Source of the DNA: Smittium mucronatum
Taxonomy: Eukaryota; Kickxellomycota; Harpellomycetes; Harpellales; Legeriomycetaceae
Length of the DNA stretch: 45,872 nucleotides
Direction: 5' to 3'
Assembly: GCA_001953115.1 (NCBI GenBank)
Contig: LSSL01001750.1
Coordinates: 1 to 45,872 of the forward strand
Shown: one piece after another, positions 14,033-22,968 of the stretch
Layout: each line of letters begins with the position of its first letter
How positions within the stretch are numbered: position 1 is the stretch's first letter
Notes under the pieces: generated by a model
Told to the model about the DNA's origin: nothing
The model's input: only the letters and a program-made list of their open reading frames with translations
Databases searched by the model: none
Made by a program: the position numbers and the translations under genes

Positions 14033-15470
14033 TCCAGTGTATTAAATGATATTTTGGGATATTGGTTGTTCCGCAGGAAGTTTTTCAGCTGTTTGCTTAC
14101 GTCTTTGTAGAACCCTTTTTCGAATGGGATAATATGAGCAAAGTATCATATTTTTTGCAGTATAAATTTATTGGCTAGAAGCAATCTTCAATTAATGGAT
14201 AGAATTCTTCTTTTCCAAGTTTCGATATTATTTTTAACTCTGTTTAATATGCTTGATTTGACACCATGGATATTTATTCCGGTAGATTTAAAGTTTATTC
14301 CTAAGTAATTAAAAGTGGTCGAGGTTTTTATTAGAGTAAATTTAGTTAGATTATGAAATGTGATCCCTGTTTTTTTGCATACTTTTTTCTAAATATTTAT
14401 TTTTGCTTTTGATTTCCGCAAGTTTTATTAAAGGACCTTTTTTAACTTTTCCTCATGTTTGCATCTTTTATTGAAAATTAATAGATTATCGGCATAAGCC
14501 AGAGTTTGTATTGCGCGGAGGTTTATGCAAATTCCGTTTAGATTATTATTGAGAAATATTACAAGGGGTTCGATGGCTATATTATATTATAGTGTGGATA
14601 TAGAGTCTCCTTTTATTAACCCTTGGAGAATCTGAATGCATTCCGTAATATCGTTTTTTACGTTAACCTTAGTTTTCATATTATAATATTAGACTTTTAA
14701 GTTATTTATGAATTTTGATCCAATCCCTAATGATTTAAGACATGGGTATAGATAGTACAAATCAACCCTATCTTATTTTTTTTCCTGATCTAGCATGAGT
14801 AAATAACCTATTTCTTCCGTTAGGTTAGAGTTGCTATTTTCCAATAGGAAATTAAATGATAGAATATTGTCGAATATGCTTCGTCCTTTTATAAAACCGG
14901 ATTGATTGATATTTAATATTTTTCCCATTATTTTTTGGAGTCTGTTAGATAAAATTTTCTTAAATATTCTTTCGAGAGTGTTCTTTAGTGTGATTGGCTT
15001 TCAGTTTTTTAGTGATCTTAAGTCACCCTTTTTTGGGAGAAGGTTAATCTTTGAGCCTTCTATTAGTATATTACACAAGATTAGCTCATCTGTGTTGTTA
15101 CTCAGTTTATTTAGGCGTTTATTAATTAGCACTCTATATGATTTTTAAAATTCAAACAAAAGGCCGTCTGACCCCGGCGATTTATTATTCTGCGAGTGAT
15201 CAAAAGTCATACAAATTCCATCCATTGATACGCTCTTGTTCGTCATTTTTATATCCTCATAACTTAACCTGCTTATTATATTGTTTATCAATATTTATTT
15301 GCTCAATTTATCAAAATTTTCTTTAGAAAATAGAGTTTTTTAAAAGATGTGTCGTATGTTAGATATTTACAACTGGATATATTTTAATTCTCCTTCACTA
15401 TCGTGCAAAGATTCCGTTTTTATATTTTTTTTCTCCTGGATTTTAGTAATCTGAAGAAGTATTTGATCGA
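14033..15470 (-). pseudogene. LINE A reverse transcriptase, copy 2
   Basis: This carries the same motifs as copy 1 shifted by exactly 1515 bp (KSPGSDG at 15163-15183, YADN at 14485-14496). It continues on the 5' side into the endonuclease and ORF1, but is cut at the N gap on its 3' side. It shares even the inactivating mutations of copy 1, so it is not an independent element. Confidence 0.9.
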
Positions 15471-15919
15471 CCTTTCGTTCTGCTCCATATATTTAGATCT
15501 GGACCTGATGATGATTAAGTGTATCCTTTAGTTTAAGATATCCTTTATTTTTCATTTTTACCTTGGATTATGATTCCTCAATTAGATCTAGCTTTTTCAT
15601 GAGACATTTTTAGTATAAGATTATGGGCCAATTTTTTGACCAATTCCAGATTTTTTATTTAGTAATTTATTGATTTATTCCTAAAATTTTGATATATAAG
15701 ACTTTAATGCTACATTTGATATTATCCCAAGTTTCCATAGAGTAATGTTCACTCGATAGTAGCTAGTGGATAATTCCAGTTGCTTATGCGTTTTTTATAA
15801 GGCTGCATGTCCGTTTCCACCTATTATATGTGTGTGTTTAAGTGTTTTTAATTGGTTTTGGGCTTAAGGTTAGATATTTTTGATATGAAACCGGGAAATT
15901 AGATATTATTAAATCTCTT

Positions 15920-16450
15920 TTAGACCTTAGTATGCACTGTCAAGTCAAAATATGATCTATTCTGAATTTTTGTTTTCCCAAATAATCTCTCCATGTAAAA
16001 TTGATTGTATCTTGGTAAAAGCGATTGTATGTGTTGATCATATTAAAATGATTCATCAAATGCTGAAGGCTAACCCATTCTCCAGTGATATTTCTTGGGG
16101 GGGGGGGAGGTTATCATTTTTTCGTCCTCTACCATGTTGAGTTCTCCAACGATAAACACATCGTTCGACTCGCCATGTAAAGTTCATTTATTTTATCCAT
16201 TAGGAAATTAGTTATGATTTTTTTCTTTTTTAGTGTTAGGTAGATATAGGTTCACTATTCTTAATGAAAGATGAAAAAAGGGCTGTCTCTATCTGCGATA
16301 ATTATTCTTCCTTAAAAAAAACATGAATATTTCATTAATGCTAATTTTTGAGTTATTAATCAATATAGCGCTATATTAAGACCATATGCTTTTGTCTTTC
16401 CAATATTTATTCCAAAATGGGATATCTTCGTCGTTAATTTTAACTTTTTT
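15920..16450 (-). pseudogene. LINE A endonuclease domain remnant
   Basis: Minus-strand translation shows the APE-like endonuclease of LINEs in order: GRIIIADRD-like residues after a frame change, NLYLPN at about 16235-16252 (family NIYxPN), GELN at 16136-16147 (family GDFN, here Asp to Glu and Phe to Leu), then TGEWVSLQHL, then INFTWRDYLGKQKFRIDHIL at about 15944-16005 (family FTW...RIDYIL). The domain nicks the genomic target to prime reverse transcription. The frame changes at a run of 11 C between GELN and TGEW; 10 C would keep one frame. A stop follows RIDHILT. Confidence 0.85.
16097..16107. repeat. Homopolymer G(11) in LINE A endonuclease
   Basis: Eleven G on the plus strand, read as C on the element's coding strand. 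It lies between the GDFN-like and FTW/RIDHIL motifs. The number of C decides the frame: 11 causes a shift relative to the downstream conserved frame. Confidence 0.85.
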
Positions 16451-17233
16451 TATAAATGCTACGTTTATTTTGGTGATATTTTTAATGAAACTGAATATTT
16501 TTTTTCTTTTTTATATTACTTTATATTCCCTTTACGTTATATTTTATTATCCTGATGTCTTTTTTTTCGTTTTTTTTTCTTCGTGGTTTCATTGGTTTTA
16601 TCTAGAATTTTATTATATTGTTTTTCTTGTGCTTTTTCATGTTTTAAATGATTTGTTATTTTAATTAACTGTACTAGTCTTATGATTTTTATTCGACCCA
16701 TCTTTCGTTTTTATTTGCTTTTCATTAGTACTCACTGCACCTATATTAGATCCCTCTGCTATGTTTATGGTCCTTTTTATTTGCTCATGTGATATGGTTT
16801 CCATTTCGGATTATTCCATTCTACTTTCCATGTTTAGATATTCTTCCTTATTTGATTCGACAGCTTTAAACCTTATTTTCGCCGCACTCACATTTTTTCT
16901 TTTGCGATTTTGTTTATTCCTATTGCATCTTTTATAGTTTTATCCTCGATATTTTCGAGACTATGTGCTATACTCACTTTATTTTTTTTCTGCCTATCGA
17001 AGGGTGGATTTTTTGTTACACCTTTAATTATTCTTGCCATCATTTCTCCGAATAACCTTGCCCCCGTTCCTGTGGTCGTTATGCCCACCAATTTATCGAT
17101 TGGGTTCACGATCGAAACTTTGCTGTTCATTTCCTCAGATAAACTTTCTTTTTTTTTGATATGTTTTCATGTATCATTTTAGGTTCAATGAGAGGAAATT
17201 CTTTCGGTGTATGCCCCTTGGCTTCTCCTCGCT

Positions 17234-18067
17234 CTATATTTTATCTTGTGGGCTTTTTAACCCAAGTATCACGACTTTTTTAATATTTCTAGGACTAAAT
17301 GATCCGAACCGCTTATAATCGGACTTTTTTTTCAAAACTTCTATACATCCGGTTTTCCAATGATCCGATTTCTTGCTATATGTACATGTTTTAGGTCCTC
17401 TTTTCCGAATGATGTTAATTTTTAAGTTCATTATGTTGAGAAACTGATGTATTTCGTTTTCTTTTTTGGTATTTACAAATATATTAATACTCCTGGATGG
17501 ATAAGTGTCCAGGGTTTTGTTTTTTAGGAATAGAATATCCAAAACCTCCCCGGTCTTAGAAAATTCTCCGTTTGTGACTGGCGCCACGTCCCATACACCG
17601 AGGCCGCTTTGAAACGGTATAAATACGGTTTTATGGCCATTGCTGTGCTCGGTAATATCCGCCAACTCGATTTTTTTGTTTGTGTATTAATTTAACTTTT
17701 TTTCTTTTTCTTTGTCTGTGGAATTTTTAAATTTAATAAATAAAATTTTTCTTCTTTTTTCTATCTCGAAACATGTTTGAATAAGACTAAATTTCTCGAT
17801 AATATTTTCTGCTATATCCTCAATATTTTCTTTGAACTCAGACAGTTTTTAGCCCAGTTTATAAGTGGTCCCTCCCATGCATACACTCTCTTCCTTTGGT
17901 TTACTGCCTGATATCTTATCCAGCATCGATACTACTTTATATTTTACCCATATATTAAAGGGTTTTTTAAGGATTTTGTCTGATGGTATGTTTTTCTCAT
18001 TCACTACTTTGGCCCAGCTACTTTGAGCTAGGATATTAGTTGGATTTATATCAGTTTGGACTAGCAT
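17234..18067 (-). pseudogene. LINE A ORF1, gag-like with zinc knuckle
   Basis: A 278-codon frame starts at an ATG at 18067. Only two in-frame stops interrupt it, after KLG at 17849-17851 and after KLN about 50 codons later, with no frameshift. The distal part has GVWDV and SKTGEVLDI, and near the C-terminus C-T-Y-S-K-K-S-D-H-W-K-T-G-C. This is the retroviral/LINE zinc knuckle pattern C-x2-C-x4-H-x4-C with the second Cys changed to Ser. The expected role is binding of element RNA. Element B has a clear homologue. Between 17233 and about 16450 lies a poorly conserved stretch containing another open frame (17130-16888) that I cannot assign. Confidence 0.8.
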
Positions 18068-18558
18068 TTTGTCAATGTTAAGTTGGGGGTTCTTTATTTT
18101 ATTTTTGAAGAGGTTTATGTTATAAACTATCCTTTATTTTTGCTTGTTTCTTATTTTTTGGTTTCGAAAAATTCTTCAAAGTGGAAGAGATAGAGACCTT
18201 TCAGATATTTTTAGTTATGTTAAATTGATTTTATGGATTTATTTATCTGAATATAAAAACCTCAGAATTCTTTTTTTATATAATTTTTGGCTTGATTGGC
18301 TAGTTTTTTGTATTCTTTGAAAAAGAAGAGATGGTGATTATCATGTATTTTTTTGAAAAGATTTGAAAATAAATAATTAATTTTGATCGAATTAGAAAGC
18401 ATCAATTACAGAACTTTATTCCATTAAAAGGTTTCAATTTCCCTGGTAGAATATCTATTATTAGTTTACGGTAAAAAATAAACTGAAAACATTGGATAAA
18501 CATTTGTATTTATTTCCCCTACTTTTGTGTATAATTTAATCAGAAAATGTTAGTCATA
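18068..18558. other. Unassigned spacer upstream of LINE A
   Basis: Element A's ORF1 start is at 18067. The sequence to the right may hold its 5' untranslated region. No gene or repeat is seen before the MITE at 18559. Confidence 0.5.
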
Positions 18559-18831
18559 GTATATGGGAGATTCTTTTAGAGAGCAGTCGCTTTGCTATTA
18601 AATTTTTACTACTTTCCTAATTTGGAAAACTAGAATGTTTTATTTATAATGTTATTCGTTATTTCAAATCTTGAGCTACAAAAAAAAAGCTTCTATTGGC
18701 AAAATGCTGATGGTTTATTAAAGCTAAATTTTTATCCAATTTTATTGGACTGGTGCTAGCAAAATATTGTTTTGGCCAATTGTTTCTATAGTAAAAAAAA
18801 GGCCAGGTTTTGAAAAGAATCTCCCATATAC
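18559..18831. mobile_element. MITE family M, copy M1 (full length)
   Basis: This 273-bp element is bounded by perfect 19-bp terminal inverted repeats, GTATATGGGAGATTCTTTT at 18559-18577 and its reverse complement at 18813-18831. ATA flanks both ends directly, compatible with a short target duplication, or with a TA duplication inside the repeat as in Tc1/mariner-type MITEs. Conserved internal words are CTACTTTCCTAATTTGGAAA, ATTGGCAAAATG and TTTCTATAGTAAAAAAAAGG. Related copies lie at 20862-21128 (reverse), 21566-21795 and 37844-38173. It has no coding capacity, so it would depend on a transposase elsewhere. Confidence 0.85.
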
Positions 18832-19586
18832 ATATTCAATAACCCTTAATTCGTCTAACTCACAATAATCATTATTTAAAATAATTAGCGTATGAAAATA
18901 AGAAACTGATAAATGATGTTTTTTATCTTTTATTACGATAATACTGAAAATCTAAAAAAGATGATAAGCTAGTTTTTTATTTTTCCAATACTTCTAGGTT
19001 ATGTGGGAAAATTCACATTTTTGTGGATTATAATTTTATGTGCACTTTTAATTGTGGAAAAAAAATAATTAGATTCAAATTGAAAATTTACTAATAAAAT
19101 ATACCATTAGAATATTCATTGGGTATTTGGGGAGTGAACTCTTAATTAAAATTCACATGAGATTAAGCCAATGGTTTAAATATAAAAAAATGTTCCAACT
19201 AAAAAAAAAAGCGAAGATTGTTCCACGTTTGGACCTTAAGGCGCCTAATAAATAGCAAGCTATTAGATTTTTCCTGTCAATTGAACTTAAGATGCCAAGA
19301 CTAAGCTGTTTCATTGGTTATTGTCTTTTTTCATTTGGCTTTACCATCTCCATAAACACAAGTATTTGTAGCTAAGAAATTTGTGGTCAAATGGTATTAT
19401 TATTCGTGATCACAAGACTATTAACTCCTCCAAGATCTAAAGGTATATCAGGGTACTATTTGTGCGATACATTACATTCCATTCGTCCATTAATAATATT
19501 TACCAATTACAAAATTGTTGTTGGATATTTACATTGGCAAAAAGCTAAACGTCATTTTATAGCTCTTGACCCGCGTAGAATAAGGA

Positions 19587-19594
19587 TATAAAAG
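19587..19594 (+). promoter_or_regulatory. Candidate TATA box of msrB
   Basis: TATAAAAG lies about 60 bp upstream of the msrB ATG in an otherwise mixed-composition promoter region. This is a match by sequence and position only. Confidence 0.45.
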
Positions 19595-19654
19595 CCTCAA
19601 AAGCCAAGCGATCTACAAAAGTTCAGTTTTGATATATTTTACAAGTGTTTCGTT

Positions 19655-20044
19655 ATGAGTGTCAAGAAATCAGCTTCAGAGTGGAAAGCAATATTGAACC
19701 CTGCCCAGTTTAAAGTCCTAAGGGAAAAGGGTACGGAGAGGCCATTCACTGGAGAATATGTTGATAAATTTGATATTGGTACGTACGATTGTGCGGGATG
19801 TGGGGCTCCTTTGTACAAATCTACGACAAAATTCAAAACTTCCTGTGGGTGGCCATCTTTCTTTGAAGCAATTCCTGGCGCAATCGAACGACACGAAGAC
19901 AGGAGTCTATTTATGAATAGAACTGAGATAGTTTGTGCAAATTGCGGAGGACATCTCGGACATGTATTTAAAGGGGAGGGTTATAAGGTGCCTACAGATG
20001 AGAGACACTGTGTCAACAGCATCAGCTTAAAATTCAAGGAATAG
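19655..20044 (+). CDS. msrB: Peptide-methionine (R)-S-oxide reductase MsrB
   Basis: An intron-less 129-residue protein that reduces the R-epimer of methionine sulfoxide in proteins, using thioredoxin as electron donor. It covers one complete SelR/MsrB domain of usual length. The structural zinc site is seen as two CxxC pairs, Cys46/Cys49 (CAGC) and Cys94/Cys97 (CANC). The catalytic cysteine is Cys119 in RHCVNSISL. Cys64 in TSCGWPSF sits where many MsrB proteins carry the resolving cysteine, so an intramolecular disulfide is likely. GGHLGHVF at 98-105 is the conserved His-containing segment. No targeting peptide is evident, suggesting a cytosolic enzyme. The start is the first ATG, about 60 bp after a TATA-like box. 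It is convergent with the NDUFB3 gene, with 236 bp between the stops. Confidence 0.96.
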   Translation: MSVKKSASEWKAILNPAQFKVLREKGTERPFTGEYVDKFDIGTYDCAGCGAPLYKSTTKFKTSCGWPSFFEAIPGAIERHEDRSLFMNRTEIVCANCGGHLGHVFKGEGYKVPTDERHCVNSISLKFKE

Positions 20045-20280
20045 TGTTTTCTCCGAGGTCATTACCTTATTGAGTATTTTATTTAGTTTCTAGCATTTTG
20101 ATTGTTAATGTCTATAAAAGAATTAAAAAAAGCATAATAATTTAAATACTGAACTGTTATTTTTCATAGATAGTTCGTTTAAAACTTTTTTTATTTATTG
20201 CTTATTTGACTCGAATAATGAAAATAAGAAATCATAGTGAATCGTCTCCCAATTTCTTTTTCAGGAAAAACTAAAGTCGA

Positions 20281-20472
20281 TTAGTGTTTACTGGGGTAGA
20301 AGTGATCGTACACACAATAGATGGTGAAGGCAACTGTAGCTATCCCGAAGCCTGGTGCTATGTTCCTCAAAGAGTTCTTTGTTGAGAAAAAGGGATGGTT
20401 CCTCCAAGCATTGCGCCGAGCCCATGGATCATTTGTCGGATCGAATTGCTTTGGGTTTGATTTTGGATCCAT
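20281..20472 (-). CDS. NDUFB3: NADH:ubiquinone oxidoreductase B12 subunit
   Basis: A 63-residue single-exon protein resembling the NDUFB3/B12 family of mitochondrial complex I accessory subunits, which sit in the membrane arm and support assembly and stability. The family signature is visible as DPWARRNAWRNHPFFS (residues 15-30), then APGFGIATVAFTIYCVYDHF (39-58), forming one transmembrane helix with a short C-terminal tail. Fungal and animal members are typically 60-100 residues, so this short form is plausible as complete. The Met before DPKSNPKQF is the only upstream start in frame close to the conserved block. Its presence implies that the organism has respiratory complex I. The small size makes the family call less certain than for its neighbours. 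Confidence 0.8.
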   Translation of the reverse strand: MDPKSNPKQFDPTNDPWARRNAWRNHPFFSTKNSLRNIAPGFGIATVAFTIYCVYDHFYPSKH

Positions 20473-20861
20473 ATTGCGAATTGCGATGCTCTTTGATCTT
20501 AAAACTTAAACCTCAACTTATAGAAAACAAAAAATTATGACTTGACAGGCGGAAGAAGATCGTATCCGAAGCTTAAATCACCAAAACTTCAAAGAGGTAA
20601 TTAACCAAGTGAAATTTGAATTATAGGTAAAAATGTATCCAATGATTATGTTGAAAAATATCATATCTGGCTGATTAGTCTCAATTACCGAAACGCTATA
20701 AACTAATTGCTGCTATTTGAAGGCTCCAGTGTAAAAATTAATTATTAGCTCCTATTTGTTAATTAATCACCTTTTTTATCTATCGATTTCAAACCAATAA
20801 TAGCTATGAAGTTTGAAAACTTGTTTGTTCCGATTAATTACAGCTTTGAACAGGTTTATTA

Positions 20862-21128
20862 GGGGGTTCTTTTCAAGACCAGACTTTTTTTTACTATAGA
20901 AACCATTGACCAAATAAAATTTAATCATCTTCAAGCCAATATAAATGAAAAAAATGTACTTATCCTAATAAATTTTCAACATTTTGCCAATAAATGATTT
21001 TTTTTTTTAATTCCATCCGGCAATTTTGTCAATAGTTTTGTCTTTTTCTTGATGCAATATTTCCAAATTAGGAAAGCAGTAAAAAGTTGGTAGGAAAGCG
21101 TCTGTTCTCAAAGAGAGTCCACCCATAT
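20862..21128. mobile_element. MITE family M, copy M3 (reverse orientation)
   Basis: A copy of about 267 bp in reverse orientation to M1. Reverse-complement reading gives ATATGGG...CTTTGAGAACAGACGCTTTCC, ACTGCTTTCCTAATTTGGAAA, ATTGGCAAAATG, TTTCTATAGTAAAAAAAAGTC and TCTTGAAAAGAA, in the order of M1. Its left end (near 20868, GGGGGTTCTTTTCAAGACC) has diverged from the M1 terminal repeat. Confidence 0.75.
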
Positions 21129-21234
21129 AAGAAAAGAACTCTGATAATTCCTTCTCTTAGTTGTCCAATGGTTTTGTATATTATCATATATTTATTTTCA
21201 AATTGGGAATATGGAGATTCTCTTAGCCCTTTAA

Positions 21235-21398
21235 CTCTTTCCGGGCCCAAATTTGTGACTTGCCCCTATTTGCGTATATTTGCGATTCCAATTGGTTAAA
21301 AAATATGATCAACCCAATGGTATACAATTAAAATTAAACTAATAATAAAATTGAGCGGAAAGTGAAGGCCATTTTTTGTACCATCGCCCCTGAAAGGG
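21235..21398. mobile_element. piggyBac-like MITE, copy P1
   Basis: A 164-bp element flanked by TTAA at 21231-21234 and 21399-21402. The ends are CTCTTTCCGG and CCTGAAAGGG, giving an imperfect terminal inverted repeat of about 10 bp, CCCTTTCmGG. TTAA target sites with ends starting CCC are the hallmark of piggyBac transposition. It has no coding capacity. A reverse-oriented copy of identical length lies at 24871-25034. Confidence 0.85.
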
Positions 21399-21402
21399 TT
21401 AA

Positions 21403-21558
21403 GGGCCCAAATTTGTGCCTTGCCCCTATTTGCGTATATTTGCAATTCTAATTTACTCCAAAATATAATCAAACCAATGGTATACAATTAAAATTAAACT
21501 AATAATTACATTGAGCGAAAAGTGAAAGCCATTTTTTGCACCATTGCCCCTGAAAGGG
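21403..21558. mobile_element. piggyBac-like MITE, copy P2 (5'-trimmed)
   Basis: A second copy follows P1 directly, sharing the TTAA at 21399-21402. It begins at GGGCCCAAATTTGTGCC, lacking the first eight terminal bases CCCTTTCC, and ends GAAAGGG followed by TTAG instead of TTAA. It is in the same orientation as P1 and closely similar throughout. Confidence 0.85.
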
Positions 21559-21565
21559 TTAGGAG

Positions 21566-21795
21566 AACATACACTTTTCTAATTTGGAAAATTAACATTT
21601 ATAATTCATAAAATTATTAAGCTATTTGTAATTAAAAATAAATAAAAAATCTTCTATTAGCCAAAACTTGGAAATTTATTAGAAAAGGTATATAATCCTA
21701 TTAATATTAGTTTGATATTGAAATTATTACATAAACAACCAATAGTTTAAATAGTAAAAAAAGGTCTAGTCTATAAAAGTATCCCCCATATTTAA
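21566..21795. mobile_element. MITE family M, copy M4 (5'-truncated)
   Basis: This copy carries CTTTTCTAATTTGGAAAA, a degenerate middle (ATTAGCCAAAACTTGG), TTTAAATAGTAAAAAAAGGTC and a right end ATCCCCCATAT, matching the order of M1. The left terminal repeat is absent; it abuts P2 on the left and a piggyBac-MITE fragment on the right. Confidence 0.65.
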
Positions 21796-21805
21796 CAAAA
21801 AATGA

Positions 21806-21837
21806 AGACCATTTTAGTGACGCCAATCAGGAAAGGG
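21806..21837. mobile_element. piggyBac-like MITE fragment, P4 right end
   Basis: The segment from TGAAGACCATTTTAGTGACG to GGAAAGGG, followed by TTAA at 21838-21841, matches the right end of P1 (GTGAAGGCCATTTTTTG ... GAAAGGG TTAA). Only the terminal 30-odd bases remain; M4 occupies the space to its left. Confidence 0.6.
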
Positions 21838-22039
21838 TTAACGTTCATCGTGTTTTATATACTCGAATCCGTTAAAATTACAGAATTCTATTTGGTTAAT
21901 AAATAAAAAAACACCAGTAAAATGTGAGAGAACACTGGCTGCAAATGTAATGCATAATTAATATACCAACTGCTACAAAGCTAAACATTTTAGGACCCAA
22001 AAATGCGGAAGCAGATAAAAACCAGTAATTTTGGTATTT

Positions 22040-22968
22040 GTCAAGCCAATTTGGTCTAAAAACAATCATTTTATCTTTTATCAGCCAAATTAGCAAATGA
22101 TGGTCAAATTAGTAAATATTATCCGAATTAGAAAATTTGTCAAGTAAAGCAGTCAGCTATTTTTTTTCGGTACAATAAATTTTGAATTTGTTAAGTTATT
22201 TTTCCCTAAGAGTGAAATACCTTGCTGTGGTTTAGGGGCTTAAAAGTGTACTTTTCGAAATACACTAGACCAAAATTTCACACAGCGTTGTACTATTCTT
22301 GGTTGGGAATAGTGGAGACAGCGTACAGTGATTCGGGGGACAGCGATTCCAGAGGAGGACCATCTAGAAACAGGAGGAACCGATCGTTTAGCACAGCTGA
22401 GACATAGTCTAGTGCACAAAACCAGCGTTCGACAGTCAGACGGATCTCAGCGTATAACGGCTATTTGTAGGAAAGCCATGTAGATCAATCCCACGTTTGG
22501 GTAGGAGTCTAATTTTACTAATCCTGCTAGGAGTAGGCTCTGACTAGGAGCTCAGTAGATTCAATGAACTATTGTTCTTTGACAAAGAGCATAATTCTTG
22601 ACTGCATGTAACCTCAGTCATACACCCACTTGAAGCAATGTCAAGGGGGGGTCTTTCGGTTGGTAGATTGAACCCTTTTCCCGTAGGTACGCAGCCGGTA
22701 GTCCGGCAGAGGAGCTTATTGTAGTTAGGATAATAGTCTTTTCTATAAGACTTTTTCTTTTTTTCATATTTTTTTGTATGGTTTTTAATGACGTTATCTT
22801 ACAATAAAATTCCGTGATACAAACAACAAAAAAGTCGAAATTTATTTCACTAATTTTTGCAAATTCGACAGATCTCAATGCCAAATTTATCTAAATCGAC
22901 TGATATTCACTAATTTGACCTTCATTTGTTAATTTGGCTGATAAAAGATAAAATGGCTGGTTTTTAAA
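22040..22968. mobile_element. Inverted-repeat element with GC-richer core
   Basis: The arms at about 22040-22140 and 22868-22968 are inverted repeats of roughly 100 bp with clear similarity, including CATTTTATCTTTTATCAGCC then AAATTA, then GGTCAAATTAGT. They flank a core (about 22200-22740) visibly richer in G and C than its surroundings. No convincing protein is encoded: the 61-codon frame at 22222-22407 has no recognisable domain. The core holds CTAGGAG-type short repeats and a stretch near 22665-22680 that on the minus strand contains GGGTTCAATCTA, resembling a tRNA-type B box. A non-autonomous foldback element or SINE-like insertion is possible; the class is unknown. Confidence 0.55.

Larger units (their letters stand above)
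12518..15470. repeat. 1438-bp direct repeat flanking an N gap
   Basis: 12518-13955 and 14033-15470 align end to end without indels. I find four substitutions: 12829 C/14344 A, 13625 T/15140 G, 13648 A/15163 G and 13875 T/15390 C. The first copy ends exactly at the gap and the second begins exactly after it. This is the geometry of two contig ends that overlap but were joined by a gap instead of being merged. Confidence 0.95.
11900..18067 (-). mobile_element. Decayed L1-like LINE, element A
   Basis: This is a non-LTR retrotransposon on the minus strand. ORF1 (18067-17234) ends in a zinc-knuckle-like motif. The endonuclease follows (about 16450-15920), then the reverse transcriptase (KSPGSDG, DQEKK, YADN), then a C-terminal region to about 11919. 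The DQEKKxDRV form of RT motif A and the two-ORF layout fit L1-like LINEs. The apparent length is inflated by 1515 bp because the RT region is present twice around an N gap (12518-13955 and 14033-15470). Collapsing this gives an element of about 4.65 kb whose landmark spacing agrees with element B. Several nonsense changes (Trp to TGA, Tyr to TAA), a frameshift at a C run and YADN instead of YADD indicate it is dead, though it is less decayed than B. Confidence 0.9.

Noticed and set aside
16910..17182. 90-codon plus-strand frame
   Set aside because: Antisense to LINE A between ORF1 and the endonuclease; no motif.
19391..19591. 66-codon ATG frame upstream of msrB
   Set aside because: It overlaps the probable promoter and TATA-like site, has no recognisable domain, and cannot be joined to msrB by plausible splice sites.
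20321..20540. Plus-strand frames over the NDUFB3 locus
   Set aside because: They are the antisense of a gene with clear family motifs on the minus strand.
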